Source of the DNA: Enterobacter genomosp. O
Lineage (GTDB): Bacteria > Pseudomonadota > Gammaproteobacteria > Enterobacterales > Enterobacteriaceae
Assembly (NCBI RefSeq): GCF_001022965.1
Contig: NZ_LECZ01000025.1
Location: 248,001-312,000, forward strand
Direction: 5' to 3'
DNA: 64,000 bases
The position numbers and the translations under genes are program-made. Below are positions 54,287 through 64,000 of the stretch, piece after piece. Position 1 is the stretch's first letter; each line of letters begins with the position of its first letter. The notes under the pieces are model-generated. The model saw nothing but the letters and a program-made list of their open reading frames with translations. It made no database searches and was not told the DNA's origin.

Positions 54287-56018
54287 CGCGGTTATTCAGC
54301 TCAACAATCTGGTTAAACGCTTTAAGGGGATGGATAAGCCCGCGGTAGCCCCGCTGAACTGCACCATCCAGAAAGGCTATGTCACCGGGCTGGTCGGCCC
54401 GGACGGGGCGGGCAAAACCACGCTGATGCGCATGCTGGCCGGTCTGCTGAAGCCGGATGAAGGATCGGCCCGCGTGCTCGGGCTTGACCCGATCGCGGAT
54501 GACGGTGCGCTCCACGCCATGCTCGGCTATATGCCGCAGAAGTTTGGCCTGTATGAAGATCTGACGGTAATGGAAAACCTGAATCTGTATGCCGATCTGC
54601 GCAGCGTCACCGGCGAAACCCGACAAAAGACCTTCGCGCGTCTGCTGGAGTTTACCTCCCTCGGCCCGTTCACCGACCGGCTGGCGGGCAAGCTCTCCGG
54701 CGGGATGAAGCAGAAGCTGGGGCTGGCCTGTACGCTGGTCGGCGAGCCGAAGGTCCTGCTGCTGGATGAGCCCGGCGTCGGCGTAGACCCGATTTCGCGC
54801 CGTGAATTGTGGCAGATGGTGCACGAGCTGGCGGGCGACGGGATGCTGATCCTCTGGAGCACCTCCTACCTCGACGAAGCCGAGCAGTGCCGGGACGTGC
54901 TGCTGATGAACGAAGGCGAACTGCTCTATCAGGGCGAGCCGACAACGCTGACGCAAAGCATGGCCGGGCGCAGTTTCCTGCTGCATAGCCCGCAGGAATC
55001 CAACCGCAGGCTGCTGCAGCGGGTGCTGAAACTGCCGCAGGTCAGTGACGGGATGATTCAGGGCCGCTCGGTGCGGGTGATCCTCAAAAAAGAGGCCACC
55101 GTCGACGATATTCGCCGTGCGCCGGGCATGCCTGAGATCGAGATGGAAGAGACGGCGCCGCGTTTTGAAGATGCGTTTATCGACCTGCTGGGCGGCGCGG
55201 GCACGTCGGAGTCCCCCCTCGGCGCCATCCTGCACACGGTGGAAGGTACGCCCGGGGAAACGGTGATCGAAGCCAAATCCCTGACCAAGAAGTTCGGGGA
55301 TTTCGCCGCCACCGACAACGTCAATTTTGCGGTAAAGCGCGGCGAGATTTTCGGCCTGCTCGGGCCGAACGGCGCGGGAAAATCCACCACCTTTAAGATG
55401 ATGTGTGGCCTGCTGGTCCCCACCTCCGGCAAGGCGCTGGTGCTGGATATGGATCTCAAGGTCAGCTCCGGTAAGGCGCGCCAGCATCTGGGCTATATGG
55501 CGCAGAAGTTCTCCCTGTACGGCAACCTGACCGTCGAGCAGAATCTGCGCTTTTTCTCCGGCGTGTACGGCCTGCGCGGGCGTGCGCAGAGCGAAAAAAT
55601 CCGCCGCATGAGCGACGCCTTTGGGTTAACCAGCATTGCCTCCCACGCCACCGACGAACTGCCGCTCGGCTTTAAGCAGCGGCTGGCGCTGGCCTGCTCG
55701 CTGATGCACGAGCCCGATATTCTTTTTCTGGATGAACCCACCTCTGGCGTGGATCCACTCACCCGCCGCGAGTTCTGGCTGCATATCAACAGCATGGTGG
55801 AAAAAGGCGTGACCGTGATGGTCACCACGCACTTTATGGACGAGGCGGAGTACTGCGACCGCATCGGGCTGGTGTACCGCGGCAAGCTGATTGCCCACGG
55901 AACCCCGGACGACCTGAAAGAGCAGGCCGCCGACGATGAGGTTCCGGACCCGACCATGGAGCAGGCCTTTATCACCCTCATCCACGACTGGGATAAGGAG
56001 AACGCCCATGCGCAATAA
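54279..56018 (+). CDS. ybhF: Duplicated ABC exporter ATPase YbhF
   Basis: The 579-aa protein holds two ATPase domains in one chain. The first has Walker [10 protein letters not shown] and LSGGMKQK; the second has [10 protein letters not shown], then [11 protein letters not shown], a less standard signature, and [13 protein letters not shown]. It powers the YbhS/YbhR permease dimer. YbhFSR of E. coli has been linked to Na+/H+ and tetracycline export. It overlaps ybhG by 8 nt and ybhS by 11 nt. Confidence 0.95.
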   Translation: MNDAVIQLNNLVKRFKGMDKPAVAPLNCTIQKGYVTGLVGPDGAGKTTLMRMLAGLLKPDEGSARVLGLDPIADDGALHAMLGYMPQKFGLYEDLTVMENLNLYADLRSVTGETRQKTFARLLEFTSLGPFTDRLAGKLSGGMKQKLGLACTLVGEPKVLLLDEPGVGVDPISRRELWQMVHELAGDGMLILWSTSYLDEAEQCRDVLLMNEGELLYQGEPTTLTQSMAGRSFLLHSPQESNRRLLQRVLKLPQVSDGMIQGRSVRVILKKEATVDDIRRAPGMPEIEMEETAPRFEDAFIDLLGGAGTSESPLGAILHTVEGTPGETVIEAKSLTKKFGDFAATDNVNFAVKRGEIFGLLGPNGAGKSTTFKMMCGLLVPTSGKALVLDMDLKVSSGKARQHLGYMAQKFSLYGNLTVEQNLRFFSGVYGLRGRAQSEKIRRMSDAFGLTSIASHATDELPLGFKQRLALACSLMHEPDILFLDEPTSGVDPLTRREFWLHINSMVEKGVTVMVTTHFMDEAEYCDRIGLVYRGKLIAHGTPDDLKEQAADDEVPDPTMEQAFITLIHDWDKENAHAQ

Positions 56019-57141
56019 GGCGATTTCGTGGCGCAGGGTACGCGCGCTGTGTATCAAAGAGACGCGTCAGATCGTGCGTGACCCCAGCAGCTGGCTGATT
56101 GCGGTGGTGATCCCCCTGCTGCTGCTGTTTATTTTCGGTTACGGGATCAACCTCGACTCCAGCAAGCTGCGGGTTGGGATATTGCTGGAGCAGCAGAGCG
56201 AAGAGGCGCTGGACTTCACCCACGCCATGACCGGCTCGCCCTACATCGACGCCACCATCAGCGATAACCGGCAGGAGTTGATCCAGAAAATGCAGGCCGG
56301 GAAAATTCGCGGGCTGGTGGTGATCCCGGTGGATTTCGCCGCCAATATGGCGCGTGCCGGAGCCGATGCCCCGATCCAGGTCATTACCGACGGCAGCGAG
56401 CCGAACACGGCGAACTTCGTGCAGGGCTACGCGGAGGGGATCTGGCAACTGTGGCAGATGCAGCGGGCGGAAGATCGGGGCGAAGAATTTAAACCGCTGA
56501 TCGACGTGCAGACGCGCTACTGGTTTAACCCGGCCGCCATCAGCCAGCACTTTATCATTCCGGGCGCGGTGACCATCATCATGACGGTCATTGGCGCGAT
56601 ACTGACCTCGCTGGTGATCGCCCGAGAGTGGGAGCGCGGCACCATGGAGGCCCTGCTTTCAACCGAAGTGACGCGCGTCGAGCTGCTGCTGTGCAAGCTT
56701 ATTCCCTACTACTTTCTCGGCATGCTGGCGATGCTGCTCTGTATGCTGGTGTCAGTTTTTATCCTCGGCGTGCCGTACCGCGGTTCGCTGGTCGTGCTGT
56801 TCTTTATCACCAGCCTGTTTTTACTCAGCACGCTGGGCATGGGGCTGCTCATCTCCACCATCACCCGCAACCAGTTTAACGCCGCGCAGGTGGCCCTCAA
56901 CGCCGCCTTTTTACCGTCGATTATGCTGTCCGGGTTTATCTTCCAGATAGACAGCATGCCTGCCGCGATCCGCGCCGTGACCTATGTTATTCCGGCCCGC
57001 TACTTTGTGAGCACGCTGCAAAGCCTGTTCCTGGCGGGGAATATTCCGGTAGTGCTGCTTATCAACACCCTGTTTTTGATGGCGTCGGCGGTGATGTTTA
57101 TTGGGTTGACGTGGATGAAAACCAAACGGCGTCTGGATTAA
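56008..57141 (+). CDS. ybhS: ABC-2 exporter permease YbhS
   Basis: The 377-aa permease has an N-terminal helix ([21 protein letters not shown]), a periplasmic domain (about 50-165) and five C-terminal helices, the usual ABC-2 arrangement. [21 protein letters not shown] and [13 protein letters not shown] are family motifs. The start at 56008 gives MRNKAISW, with AAGGAG at 55995-56000. It overlaps ybhF by 11 nt and lies 9 nt before ybhR. Confidence 0.95.
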   Translation: MRNKAISWRRVRALCIKETRQIVRDPSSWLIAVVIPLLLLFIFGYGINLDSSKLRVGILLEQQSEEALDFTHAMTGSPYIDATISDNRQELIQKMQAGKIRGLVVIPVDFAANMARAGADAPIQVITDGSEPNTANFVQGYAEGIWQLWQMQRAEDRGEEFKPLIDVQTRYWFNPAAISQHFIIPGAVTIIMTVIGAILTSLVIAREWERGTMEALLSTEVTRVELLLCKLIPYYFLGMLAMLLCMLVSVFILGVPYRGSLVVLFFITSLFLLSTLGMGLLISTITRNQFNAAQVALNAAFLPSIMLSGFIFQIDSMPAAIRAVTYVIPARYFVSTLQSLFLAGNIPVVLLINTLFLMASAVMFIGLTWMKTKRRLD

Positions 57142-57150
57142 GGAGCGAAC

Positions 57151-58257
57151 ATGTTTCACCGTTTATGGACGTTAATACGCAAAGAGCTGCAATCCCTGCT
57201 GCGCGAGCCGCAGACGCGCGCCATTCTGGTCTTGCCGGTGCTGATCCAGGTTTTACTGTTCCCGTTTGCCGCCACGCTGGAGGTGACCAACGCCACCATT
57301 GCCATTTACAACGAAGACAACGGCAAACATTCCGTCGAGCTGACGCAGCGCTTTGCCCGTGCGAAGGCCTTTACCCACATCCTGCTGCTGAAAAGCCCGC
57401 AGGCGATCCAGCCCACCATCGACACGCAAAAAGCGCTGCTGCTGGTGCGTTTCCCGGCGGATTTTTCCCGCAATCTGGACACCTTCCAGACCGCGCCGAT
57501 GCAGCTTATCCTCGACGGGCGTAACTCCAACAGCGCCCAGATAGCGGCCAACTATCTGCAGCAGGTGGTGAAGGATTACCAGCAGGAGCTGATGGAGGGC
57601 AAACCGAAGCCCAACAACAGCGAGCTGGTGGTGCGTAACTGGTACAACCCGAACCTGGACTACAAATGGTTTGTGGTACCGTCGCTGATCGCCATGATCA
57701 CCACCATCGGGGTGATGATCGTGACCTCCCTGTCCGTCGCCCGCGAGCGCGAACAAGGCACGCTGGATCAGCTGCTGGTTTCCCCGCTCGCCACCTGGCA
57801 AATCTTCGTCGGCAAAGCGGTGCCGGCGCTGATTGTCGCCACCTTCCAGGCCACCATCGTGCTGGGAGTAGGTATTTGGGCCTACCAGATCCCGTTTGCC
57901 GGTTCGCTGGCGCTGTTTTACTTCACGATGGTGATTTACGGGCTGTCGCTGGTGGGGTTTGGGCTGCTGATCTCGGCGCTTTGCTCGACGCAGCAGCAGG
58001 CGTTTATTGGGGTTTTCGTCTTTATGATGCCCGCGATCCTGCTCTCGGGGTATGTCTCGCCGGTTGAGAATATGCCGGTGTGGCTACAGGATCTGACGTG
58101 GGTAAATCCCATTCGGCACTTTACGGACATCACCAAGCAAATCTATCTGAAGGATGCGAGTCTGGATATTGTCTGGGGAAGTTTGTGGCCGCTACTGGTC
58201 ATTGCGGCCACGACGGGCTCAGTGGCGTACGCGATGTTTAGACGCAACATTGCGTAG
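57151..58257 (+). CDS. ybhR: ABC-2 exporter permease YbhR
   Basis: The 368-aa permease is a paralogue of YbhS with the same layout: N-terminal helix, periplasmic domain and C-terminal helices with [26 protein letters not shown]. The YbhS/YbhR heterodimer is the expected pore. It ends the operon and its 3' end overlaps the convergent ybhQ by 39 nt, as in E. coli. Confidence 0.95.
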   Translation: MFHRLWTLIRKELQSLLREPQTRAILVLPVLIQVLLFPFAATLEVTNATIAIYNEDNGKHSVELTQRFARAKAFTHILLLKSPQAIQPTIDTQKALLLVRFPADFSRNLDTFQTAPMQLILDGRNSNSAQIAANYLQQVVKDYQQELMEGKPKPNNSELVVRNWYNPNLDYKWFVVPSLIAMITTIGVMIVTSLSVAREREQGTLDQLLVSPLATWQIFVGKAVPALIVATFQATIVLGVGIWAYQIPFAGSLALFYFTMVIYGLSLVGFGLLISALCSTQQQAFIGVFVFMMPAILLSGYVSPVENMPVWLQDLTWVNPIRHFTDITKQIYLKDASLDIVWGSLWPLLVIAATTGSVAYAMFRRNIA

Positions 58258-58629
58258 CTTTTTCTCTTTGGTCAGCAATGAGACCACCGCTGGCCCTGCA
58301 AGGATAGCCAGACCGGCCAGGGCCAGCAGCAGGTTGTTTTGCAGCACCCGCGACAGCAGCCAAAGCACAATCATCGCGGCACCAAAGTACCAGGTGGTGG
58401 TGAGCTCTTCGAGCACGTCACCCACCTCGCGCCAGCGCGCTTCATGGTGACGCTGTAAGAACAGCATCGACAGCACGGTGACGCCATAAAGGACGCATAG
58501 CCCCAGGCCAACACGCACCAGCGTGCCGCTCATCCAGCCCATCACCAGTACGGCCACGACCAGTAAATGCAACATTATCTGCCAGCAACTCAGGCCAGTT
58601 GCGACACGAACACGTTGTTGCCACTTCAT
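58219..58629 (-). CDS. ybhQ: Inner-membrane protein YbhQ
   Basis: The 136-aa protein has about four hydrophobic segments and matches E. coli YbhQ across its length ([20 protein letters not shown]... at the start and a basic C-terminus KHRVRH). Its function is not known. It is convergent with ybhR, overlapping by 39 nt. Confidence 0.9.
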   Translation of the reverse strand: MKWQQRVRVATGLSCWQIMLHLLVVAVLVMGWMSGTLVRVGLGLCVLYGVTVLSMLFLQRHHEARWREVGDVLEELTTTWYFGAAMIVLWLLSRVLQNNLLLALAGLAILAGPAVVSLLTKEKKLRNVASKHRVRH

Positions 58630-58762
58630 GGCTTCTCTCCTGAAGGATTTTTCTCTGCTTAATCAGACTACCGCACTTTACGGAAAATTCCGTAACGCCG
58701 CATCTTTTTGTGACGCCGACTACACTTTATTTTCATTGGGATAGTCACTCAGGAAGGAGCTT

Positions 58763-59524
58763 ATGACGAAAAAAATGCAGCATTTCTCGCTTAAGGTGCT
58801 GACGATAAACATTCATAAAGGCTTCACAGCATTTAACCGCCGCTTCATTTTACCGGAGCTGCGCGACGCGGTGCGCACCGTCAGCGCGGATATTGTCTGC
58901 CTGCAGGAAGTGATGGGCGCACATGAAGTGCATCCGCTCCACTTTGAGAACTGGCCCGACACGCCGCACTATGAATTTCTGGCCGACACCATGTGGAGTG
59001 ATTACGCCTACGGCCGCAACGCGGTCTATCCGGAAGGGCATCATGGCAACGCGGTGCTGTCCCGTTACCCGATTGAATATTACGAAAATCGCGACGTCTC
59101 CGTCGGGGAGAGCGAAAAACGCGGGCTGCTTTACTGCCGCATTACGCCGCCCGATCTTGCCCTTCCCATCCATGTCGGCTGCGTTCATCTAGGCCTTCGC
59201 GAAGCCCATCGTCAGGCGCAGCTGAACATGCTGGCCGAATGGGCCAATGCGCTTCCCGAAGGTGAACCGGTGGTGGTGGCTGGCGATTTCAACGACTGGC
59301 GACAGCGGGCAAACCATCCGCTGAAGGTGGATGCCGGACTGGAGGAAATTTTCACCCGGGCGAACGGCAGGCCTGCGCGCACCTTCCCGGTCCGTTTCCC
59401 GCTGCTTCGGCTTGACCGGATCTACGTGAAGAATGCCCACGCCAGCAGCCCGACCGCCCTGGCGCTTCTCAACTGGCGGCATCTTTCCGACCATGCCCCG
59501 CTCAGCGCGGAGATCCACTTATGA
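58763..59524 (+). CDS. ybhP: Endonuclease/exonuclease/phosphatase family protein YbhP
   Basis: The 253-aa protein has the EEP fold: the Asn/Glu metal sites in [10 protein letters not shown] and [16 protein letters not shown], and a final [10 protein letters not shown]. It is probably a Mg-dependent phosphodiesterase or DNase-like enzyme of unknown substrate. Its stop overlaps the start of clsB by 4 nt, so a role with membrane lipid is plausible. An AGGAAGGAG ribosome-binding site precedes it. Confidence 0.92.
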   Translation: MTKKMQHFSLKVLTINIHKGFTAFNRRFILPELRDAVRTVSADIVCLQEVMGAHEVHPLHFENWPDTPHYEFLADTMWSDYAYGRNAVYPEGHHGNAVLSRYPIEYYENRDVSVGESEKRGLLYCRITPPDLALPIHVGCVHLGLREAHRQAQLNMLAEWANALPEGEPVVVAGDFNDWRQRANHPLKVDAGLEEIFTRANGRPARTFPVRFPLLRLDRIYVKNAHASSPTALALLNWRHLSDHAPLSAEIHL

Positions 59525-60759
59525 AATGTTCCTGGCAGGAAGGCAACCGGATCACGCTGCTGGTCAACGGGGATGAGTACTACCCGGCCGTATTTAAAGC
59601 GATTGATAACGCTCAGCAGAAGGTGATCCTCGAAACCTTTATCTGGTTCGAAGACAACGTCGGCAAGCAGCTGCACAGCGTGCTGCTGCGCGCCGCCCGG
59701 CGCGGCGTCAAAATTGAAGTGCTGCTTGATGGCTATGGTTCGCCGGACCTTAGCGATGCGTTCGTCAATGAACTGACCGCCGCGGGCGTGGTGTTCCGCT
59801 ACTACGATCCCGGCCCTCGCCTGCTCGGCATGCGTACCAACCTTTTCCGCCGGATGCACCGCAAAATTGTGGTGGTGGATGAGACGGTGGCGTTTGTCGG
59901 CGGCATTAACTACTCCGCTGAACATATGTCCGACTACGGCCCGGAAGCGAAGCAGGATTACGCCATTCGCATTGAAGGCCCGGTGGTGCAGGACATCTTA
60001 CTGTTTGAGCTGGAGAACCTGCCGGGTAAAGAGGCCGTTCGCCGCTGGTGGAAACGCCGCCATCGCCCGGAAGAGAACCGGAAGCCCGGCGAAGCGCAGG
60101 CGCTTTTCGTCTGGCGGGATAACGGCGAGCACCGGGACGACATTGAACGTCATTATCTTAAGATGCTCGCCAACGCGAAGCGCGAGGTCATCATCGCCAA
60201 CGCCTACTTTTTCCCGGGCTATCGCCTGCTGCATGCCATGCGCAATGCGGCCCGGCGCGGCGTGCGCGTGAAGCTGATTGTGCAGGGCGAGCCGGATATG
60301 CCTATCGTCAAAGTCGGGGCGCGGCTGCTGTATAACTACCTCGTGAAGGGCGGCGTGCAGATTTACGAATATCGCCGTCGGCCGCTGCACGGCAAGGTCG
60401 CGCTGATGGACGATCACTGGGCCACCGTGGGCTCCAGCAACCTCGATCCGCTGAGCTTATCCCTCAACCTTGAAGCCAACCTGATCATTCACGATCGCCA
60501 GTTTAATCAGACCCTGCGGGATAACCTGCAGGCGCTGATCGTCAATGACTGCGTGCGCGTTGATGAATCGATGGTTCCCAAACGCACCTGGTGGAACCTC
60601 GGCATCAGCGTGGTGGTGTTCCACTTCCTGCGTCATTTCCCGGCGATGGTCGGCTGGCTGCCGGCGCACACGCCGAAGCTGGCGCAGGTGGACCCGCCGG
60701 TACAGCCCGAAATGGAAACCCAGGACCGTATTGAAGCGGAAGACGGAGGCAAGCCCTGA
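59521..60759 (+). CDS. clsB: Cardiolipin synthase B
   Basis: The 412-aa phospholipase-D family enzyme has two HKD motifs: His113 in [17 protein letters not shown] and His290 in [19 protein letters not shown]. ClsB makes cardiolipin from phosphatidylglycerol and can also make PG from PE and glycerol. Overlaps with ybhP (4 nt) and ybhN (1 nt) show translational coupling. Confidence 0.95.
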   Translation: MKCSWQEGNRITLLVNGDEYYPAVFKAIDNAQQKVILETFIWFEDNVGKQLHSVLLRAARRGVKIEVLLDGYGSPDLSDAFVNELTAAGVVFRYYDPGPRLLGMRTNLFRRMHRKIVVVDETVAFVGGINYSAEHMSDYGPEAKQDYAIRIEGPVVQDILLFELENLPGKEAVRRWWKRRHRPEENRKPGEAQALFVWRDNGEHRDDIERHYLKMLANAKREVIIANAYFFPGYRLLHAMRNAARRGVRVKLIVQGEPDMPIVKVGARLLYNYLVKGGVQIYEYRRRPLHGKVALMDDHWATVGSSNLDPLSLSLNLEANLIIHDRQFNQTLRDNLQALIVNDCVRVDESMVPKRTWWNLGISVVVFHFLRHFPAMVGWLPAHTPKLAQVDPPVQPEMETQDRIEAEDGGKP

Positions 60760-61721
60760 TGTCGAAATCACATCCGCGCTGGCGGCTGGCAAAAAAGATC
60801 CTGACCTGGCTGTTTTTCATCGCCGTCGCGGTTCTGCTGGTGGTCTACGCGCAGAAGGTTGACTGGGAAGAGGTGTGGAAAGTTATCCGCAACTATAACC
60901 GGATGGTGCTGCTGGGCGCGACAGGGCTGGTTATCGTGAGCTATCTGATGTACGGCTGCTACGACCTGCTTGGCCGCGCCTACTGCGGCCACAAGCTGGC
61001 CAAGCGTCAGGTGATGCTGGTGTCGTTTATTTGCTATGCCTTCAACCTGACGCTCAGCACCTGGGTCGGGGGGATTGGCATGCGCTATCGTCTTTACTCG
61101 CGCCTGGGGCTGCCTGGCGGGACGATTACGCGCATTTTTTCCCTGAGCATCACCACCAACTGGCTGGGCTATATTCTGCTTGGCGGGGTGATCTTCACCA
61201 TCGGCGTGGTACAGCTGCCGGCGCACTGGTATATCGACGAAACCACGCTGCGCATACTGGGCATCGTGCTGCTGCTGATTATCGCCGTGTATCTCTGGGC
61301 CTGCGCGTTTGCAAAGCGCCGCCATATGACCATCAAGGGGCAAAAGCTGGTATTGCCGTCGTGGAAGTTCGCGGTGCTGCAGATGGCCGTGTCCAGCGCC
61401 AACTGGATGGCGATGGGGGCGATTATCTGGCTGCTCATTGGTGAAGACGTGAATTACTTCTTCGTGCTGGGCGTGCTGCTGGTGAGCAGTATTGCCGGGG
61501 TGATCGTGCATATTCCGGCGGGGATCGGCGTGCTGGAGGCGGTCTTTATCGCCCTGCTGGCCGGGGAGCACGTTTCTCAGGGCGCCATCATCGCTGCCCT
61601 GCTCGCCTACCGCATGCTGTATTACTTCCTGCCGCTGGCGCTGGCAACGGTCTGTTATCTGGTGCTGGAGAGTCGGGCGAAGAAGCTGCGGGCGAAGAAT
61701 GAGAAGGCGATGGCCAAATAA
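60759..61721 (+). CDS. ybhN: Inner-membrane protein YbhN (lysylphosphatidylglycerol synthase TM region family)
   Basis: The 320-aa integral membrane protein has about eight helices of the UPF0104/LPG_synthase_TM type (FNLTLSTWVGGIGMRYRLYSRLGLPGG, IPAGIGVLEAVFIALLAGE). It lacks the aminoacyltransferase domain of MprF. Its function is unknown, but clustering with clsB points to membrane lipid handling. Basic, Lys-rich C-terminus. Its start overlaps the clsB stop by 1 nt. Confidence 0.92.
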   Translation: MSKSHPRWRLAKKILTWLFFIAVAVLLVVYAQKVDWEEVWKVIRNYNRMVLLGATGLVIVSYLMYGCYDLLGRAYCGHKLAKRQVMLVSFICYAFNLTLSTWVGGIGMRYRLYSRLGLPGGTITRIFSLSITTNWLGYILLGGVIFTIGVVQLPAHWYIDETTLRILGIVLLLIIAVYLWACAFAKRRHMTIKGQKLVLPSWKFAVLQMAVSSANWMAMGAIIWLLIGEDVNYFFVLGVLLVSSIAGVIVHIPAGIGVLEAVFIALLAGEHVSQGAIIAALLAYRMLYYFLPLALATVCYLVLESRAKKLRAKNEKAMAK

Positions 61722-61749
61722 TTTTAGTCGGGTAGCCCTGCGGTCTGGT

Positions 61750-61840
61750 GCCCTCACCCCTGCCCTCTCCCACAGGGAGAGGGAGGAAAGACCGCACTGT
61801 GCAATCCCCTCTCCCTGAGGGAGAGGGTTAGGGTGAGGGG
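61750..61840. repeat. Two CCCTCACCC/CCCTCTCCC palindromes between ybhN and ybhL
   Basis: CCCTCACCCCTG-CCCTCTCCC-ACA-GGGAGAGGG (61751-61783) is followed by CCCTCTCCC-TGA-GGGAGAGGG with GTTAGGGTGAGGGG (61806-61840). The two units face each other, at the junction of convergent genes. Confidence 0.8.
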
Positions 61841-61846
61841 AAATAA

Positions 61847-62554
61847 CTAGCGACGGTTGCCTAAAATCCGCAGCAGCATCAGGAACAGGTTGATGAAGTC
61901 CAGATACAGCGTCAACGCCCCCAGGATCGCGTATTTGCGCAGGTTTGAACTGTCGCGTACGTCAATCTGCTCGCCGATGTTTTTCAGCTTCTGGGTGTCA
62001 TACGCCGTCAGCCCAACGAAGATCACCACCCCGATGTAGGTCACGGCCCACATCAGCGCTTCGCTCTTCAGCCACAGGTTCACCAGCGACGCCAGCACAA
62101 TCCCGATCAGCCCCATAAACAGCATGCTGCCGAAGCCGCTCAGATCGCGCTTCGTGGTGTAGCCGTAGAGGCTCATCGCGCCGAACATCCCGCCGGCCAC
62201 CACGAAGGTGCTAGCGATGGAAGAGTAAGTGTAAACGATGAAAATGCTGGAAAGCGTCAGCCCCGTCAGCGCCGAATAGAGCATAAACAGGGTTGTTGCC
62301 ATTCCGGCACTCAGCTTTTGCACCAGACCCGAAAGCACAAACACCAGCGCCAGCTGTGCGATAATCAGCCCAAAGAAGGTGATTTTGCTGGAGAAGATAA
62401 ACATCATCAGTTCAGGCGTATTCGCTGCATACCACGCGATAAACGCGGTAAGCAGCAGGCCAACCGTCATCCAGCCATAGACCTGAGCCATATACGTCTG
62501 CAGCCCGCTACGGGTCTGCTGTACTATCGAATCGGAACGCGGAAATCGGTCCAT
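61847..62554 (-). CDS. ybhL: BAX inhibitor-1/YccA family membrane protein YbhL
   Basis: The 235-aa protein has seven membrane helices and the family stretch ALTGLTLSSIFIVYT plus DTQKLKNIGEQ before the last helices, where conserved aspartates control a calcium-leak pore in homologues. Length is close to E. coli YbhL (234). K-12 carries ybhM next to it; here nothing lies between ybhL and moaE. Confidence 0.93.
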   Translation of the reverse strand: MDRFPRSDSIVQQTRSGLQTYMAQVYGWMTVGLLLTAFIAWYAANTPELMMFIFSSKITFFGLIIAQLALVFVLSGLVQKLSAGMATTLFMLYSALTGLTLSSIFIVYTYSSIASTFVVAGGMFGAMSLYGYTTKRDLSGFGSMLFMGLIGIVLASLVNLWLKSEALMWAVTYIGVVIFVGLTAYDTQKLKNIGEQIDVRDSSNLRKYAILGALTLYLDFINLFLMLLRILGNRR

Positions 62555-62618
62555 GATTCACTCCTGATTAAGATTAAGTAGACACACACGTTAAGAGTAA
62601 CACATCCACGTAAACCGA

Positions 62619-63071
62619 CTACCAACGGCTGGCGGCCTGTTTATCGCTGTCGCGGGATTCAACCCACCGGTCGCCTTCCGGCGTGGCTTCCCGCTTCCAG
62701 AACGGCGCTTTGGTTTTGAGGTAATCCATAATGAACTCCCCTGCCGCAAAGGCGCTGCTGCGGTGTGCGCTGGTCACCCCGACGAAGACAATCTCCTCGC
62801 CGGGCCACATCTCGCCGATGCGGTGAATCACGGTGACGCGCCCGAGCGGCCAGCGGCCTCGCGCCGCTTCTACGATCTCAGCCAGCGATTTCTCCGTCAT
62901 GCCCGGATAGTGCTCCAGCGTTAGCGCCTTCACGCTGTCGCCGAGGTTGTGGTTGCGCACCTTACCGGTGAAGGTCACGACCGCGCCATCTTCGTCACGC
63001 TCCGCCAGCCAGCTGTATTCTGTACCGACGCTGAAACGCTCGGGACCTACCAGAATTCGGGTCTCAGCCAC
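62619..63071 (-). CDS. moaE: Molybdopterin synthase catalytic subunit MoaE
   Basis: MoaE, with the MoaD thiocarboxylate, turns cyclic pyranopterin phosphate into molybdopterin. The 150-aa protein carries catalytic Lys119 and Lys126 (YLKTKAPFWKRE) and SAHRSSAF. The start is a GTG 1 nt after the moaD stop. It ends the moa operon. Confidence 0.96.
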   Translation of the reverse strand: MAETRILVGPERFSVGTEYSWLAERDEDGAVVTFTGKVRNHNLGDSVKALTLEHYPGMTEKSLAEIVEAARGRWPLGRVTVIHRIGEMWPGEEIVFVGVTSAHRSSAFAAGEFIMDYLKTKAPFWKREATPEGDRWVESRDSDKQAASRW

Positions 63072-63072
63072 C

Positions 63073-63318
63073 TTAGCCCCCCGTTACCGGTGGGAAGAAG
63101 GCCACTTCATCCCCTGCCTTCAGCGGATGCGTGAATTCAACCAGCGTCTGGTTAACGGCGGCCAGCAGCTTGCCTTCGTCCAGCGCCAGCGCCCAGCGGT
63201 CGCCTTGCGCAGCAAGGTGCGCGCGCAGAGCGGCAACGTCTTCAAATGGCGCGTCCAGCGTTAGGCTGTCGGTGTTGACCAGCTCGCGCACCTGCGCAAA
63301 AAAGAGAACCTTAATCAT
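63073..63318 (-). CDS. moaD: Molybdopterin synthase sulfur-carrier subunit MoaD
   Basis: The 81-aa ubiquitin-like protein ends FFPPVTGG, the Gly-Gly that MoeB adenylates and that carries the thiocarboxylate. The start at 63318 gives [13 protein letters not shown] as in E. coli and overlaps the moaC stop by 8 nt; the frame is open 21 codons further upstream within moaC. Confidence 0.96.
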   Translation of the reverse strand: MIKVLFFAQVRELVNTDSLTLDAPFEDVAALRAHLAAQGDRWALALDEGKLLAAVNQTLVEFTHPLKAGDEVAFFPPVTGG

Positions 63319-63796
63319 GGCTGTCCACCTTAAAATCACCGGATTTGCCGCCGCTTTTTGCCAGCAGGCGAACCGGGCCAATCACCATATCTTTCTGCAC
63401 CGCTTTGCACATGTCGTAGATGGTCAGTGCCGCAACAGACGCTGCCGTCAGGGCCTCCATCTCCACGCCGGTTTTGCCGGTTAAGCGGCAGAGTGATTCA
63501 ATGCGCACGCGGCTGTGCTCCGGCTGCGCCTGCAGGTTCACTTCCACTTTACTCAGCATCAGCGGGTGGCACAGCGGGATGAGATCCCAGGTGCGCTTGG
63601 CGGCCTGAATGCCCGCGATGCGCGCGGTAGCAAACACGTCACCCTTGTGGTGACTGCCGTCGATAATCATCGCCAGCGTGCCCGGCAGCATAGTGACGAA
63701 CGCTTCGGCGCGCGCCTCGCGCACCGTTTCCGCTTTGGCGGAAACGTCCACCATATGCGCTTCGCCAGCGGCGTTAATGTGGGTCAGTTGTGACAT
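63311..63796 (-). CDS. moaC: Cyclic pyranopterin monophosphate synthase MoaC
   Basis: MoaC finishes the first step of Moco synthesis by forming cPMP from the MoaA product. The 161-aa protein has Lys51 in [23 protein letters not shown] with Asp128 and Lys131, and the C-terminal [12 protein letters not shown]. It starts 3 nt after the moaB stop. Confidence 0.97.
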   Translation of the reverse strand: MSQLTHINAAGEAHMVDVSAKAETVREARAEAFVTMLPGTLAMIIDGSHHKGDVFATARIAGIQAAKRTWDLIPLCHPLMLSKVEVNLQAQPEHSRVRIESLCRLTGKTGVEMEALTAASVAALTIYDMCKAVQKDMVIGPVRLLAKSGGKSGDFKVDSHD

Positions 63797-63799
63797 AGC

Positions 63800-64000
63800 T
63801 TATTTCTTTAAATGGGGATGGAAATTACACGGACGGGTACGGGCATCCAGCTGCGGGGCAATAATATTGTCCCATGCGGTGCGGCAGGCCTTCGTCGAGC
63901 CGGGCATGGCGAAAATCAGGGTGTTGTTTGCCACACCGGCCACCGCGCGCGACTGCAGCGTGGAGGTACCAATCTCTTCAAAGGAGAGCATACGGAACAC
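63800..64000 (-). CDS. moaB: Molybdenum cofactor protein MoaB, C-terminal 66 residues
   Basis: The visible end runs from FRMLSFEEIGTSTLQSR to CNFHPHLKK and matches the E. coli MoaB C-terminus nearly exactly. MoaB is a MogA-like protein whose adenylyltransferase role is not proven in E. coli. It is upstream of moaC in the moaABCDE operon; the 5' part, moaA and the Moco riboswitch lie outside the window. Confidence 0.95.
   Translation of the reverse strand: MFRMLSFEEIGTSTLQSRAVAGVANNTLIFAMPGSTKACRTAWDNIIAPQLDARTRPCNFHPHLKK

Noticed and set aside
54261..55487. 408-codon minus-strand frame opposite ybhF
   Set aside because: It overlaps a well-supported ABC ATPase and contains only shadow sequence.

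Overview
The window is a piece of a Gram-negative enteric chromosome. Gene content and order follow the Escherichia coli K-12 gsi/moe - ybi - ybh - moa segment, and protein sequences read as close orthologues of E. coli genes I know by sequence. The islets between them, and the very common CCCTCACCC/CCCTCTCCC intergenic palindromes, fit Enterobacter or a near relative (Leclercia, Lelliottia) better than Escherichia. That genus call is inference. No rRNA, tRNA, CRISPR, transposase, integrase or prophage gene was seen.

Layout. (1) 1-4035: the 5' end of gsiA, iaaA, the molybdopterin genes moeA-moeB, and fsaA. (2) 4036-9917: an anaerobic or sugar-phosphate block, pflC-pflF (glycyl-radical activase and enzyme), then ybiV (HAD sugar phosphatase) and ybiU (DUF1479). 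A near-identical short palindrome precedes pflC, ybiV and ybiU, and an FNR-like box lies before pflC. (3) 9914-14957: a carbohydrate islet with a LacI regulator divergent from an ExuT-like MFS permease and a GH31 glycosidase. (4) 15047-17785: core ybiT and ldtB. (5) 18028-27819: a second accessory region with an AT-rich glycosyltransferase, a GntR-controlled beta-glucoside PTS operon (bgl-type GH1, IIC, gntR), an aldo-keto reductase and a complete EmrA/EmrB/OprM-type efflux operon. (6) 27921-43199: core genes ybiR, mntR, mntS, opgE, ompX, rhtA, dps, glnHPQ, ybiO, rlmF, mcbA, ybiI, ybiJ, ybiB. (7) 43420-48771: a five-gene chaperone-usher fimbrial operon with a two-domain tip adhesin, inserted between ybiB and dinG. 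(8) 48758-64000: core dinG, rhlE, cecR-ybhGFSR (regulator plus ABC exporter), ybhQ, ybhP-clsB-ybhN (phospholipid genes), ybhL, and the 3' part of the moa operon (moaB-moaC-moaD-moaE).

Several regulatory circuits can be read directly: two MntR boxes before mntS, a LexA box before dinG, a CecR-type 20-bp palindrome before cecR, NtrC and sigma-54 elements before glnH, and a 44-bp inverted repeat before the beta-glucoside operon. The best candidates for undescribed biology are the shared palindrome linking fsaA/pflCF, ybiV and ybiU, the fimbrial operon with its intercistronic hairpin, the GH31 islet, and a structured GC-rich intergenic block near 31850-32050 that carries two GGGA-loop hairpins resembling CsrA sites on the minus strand.
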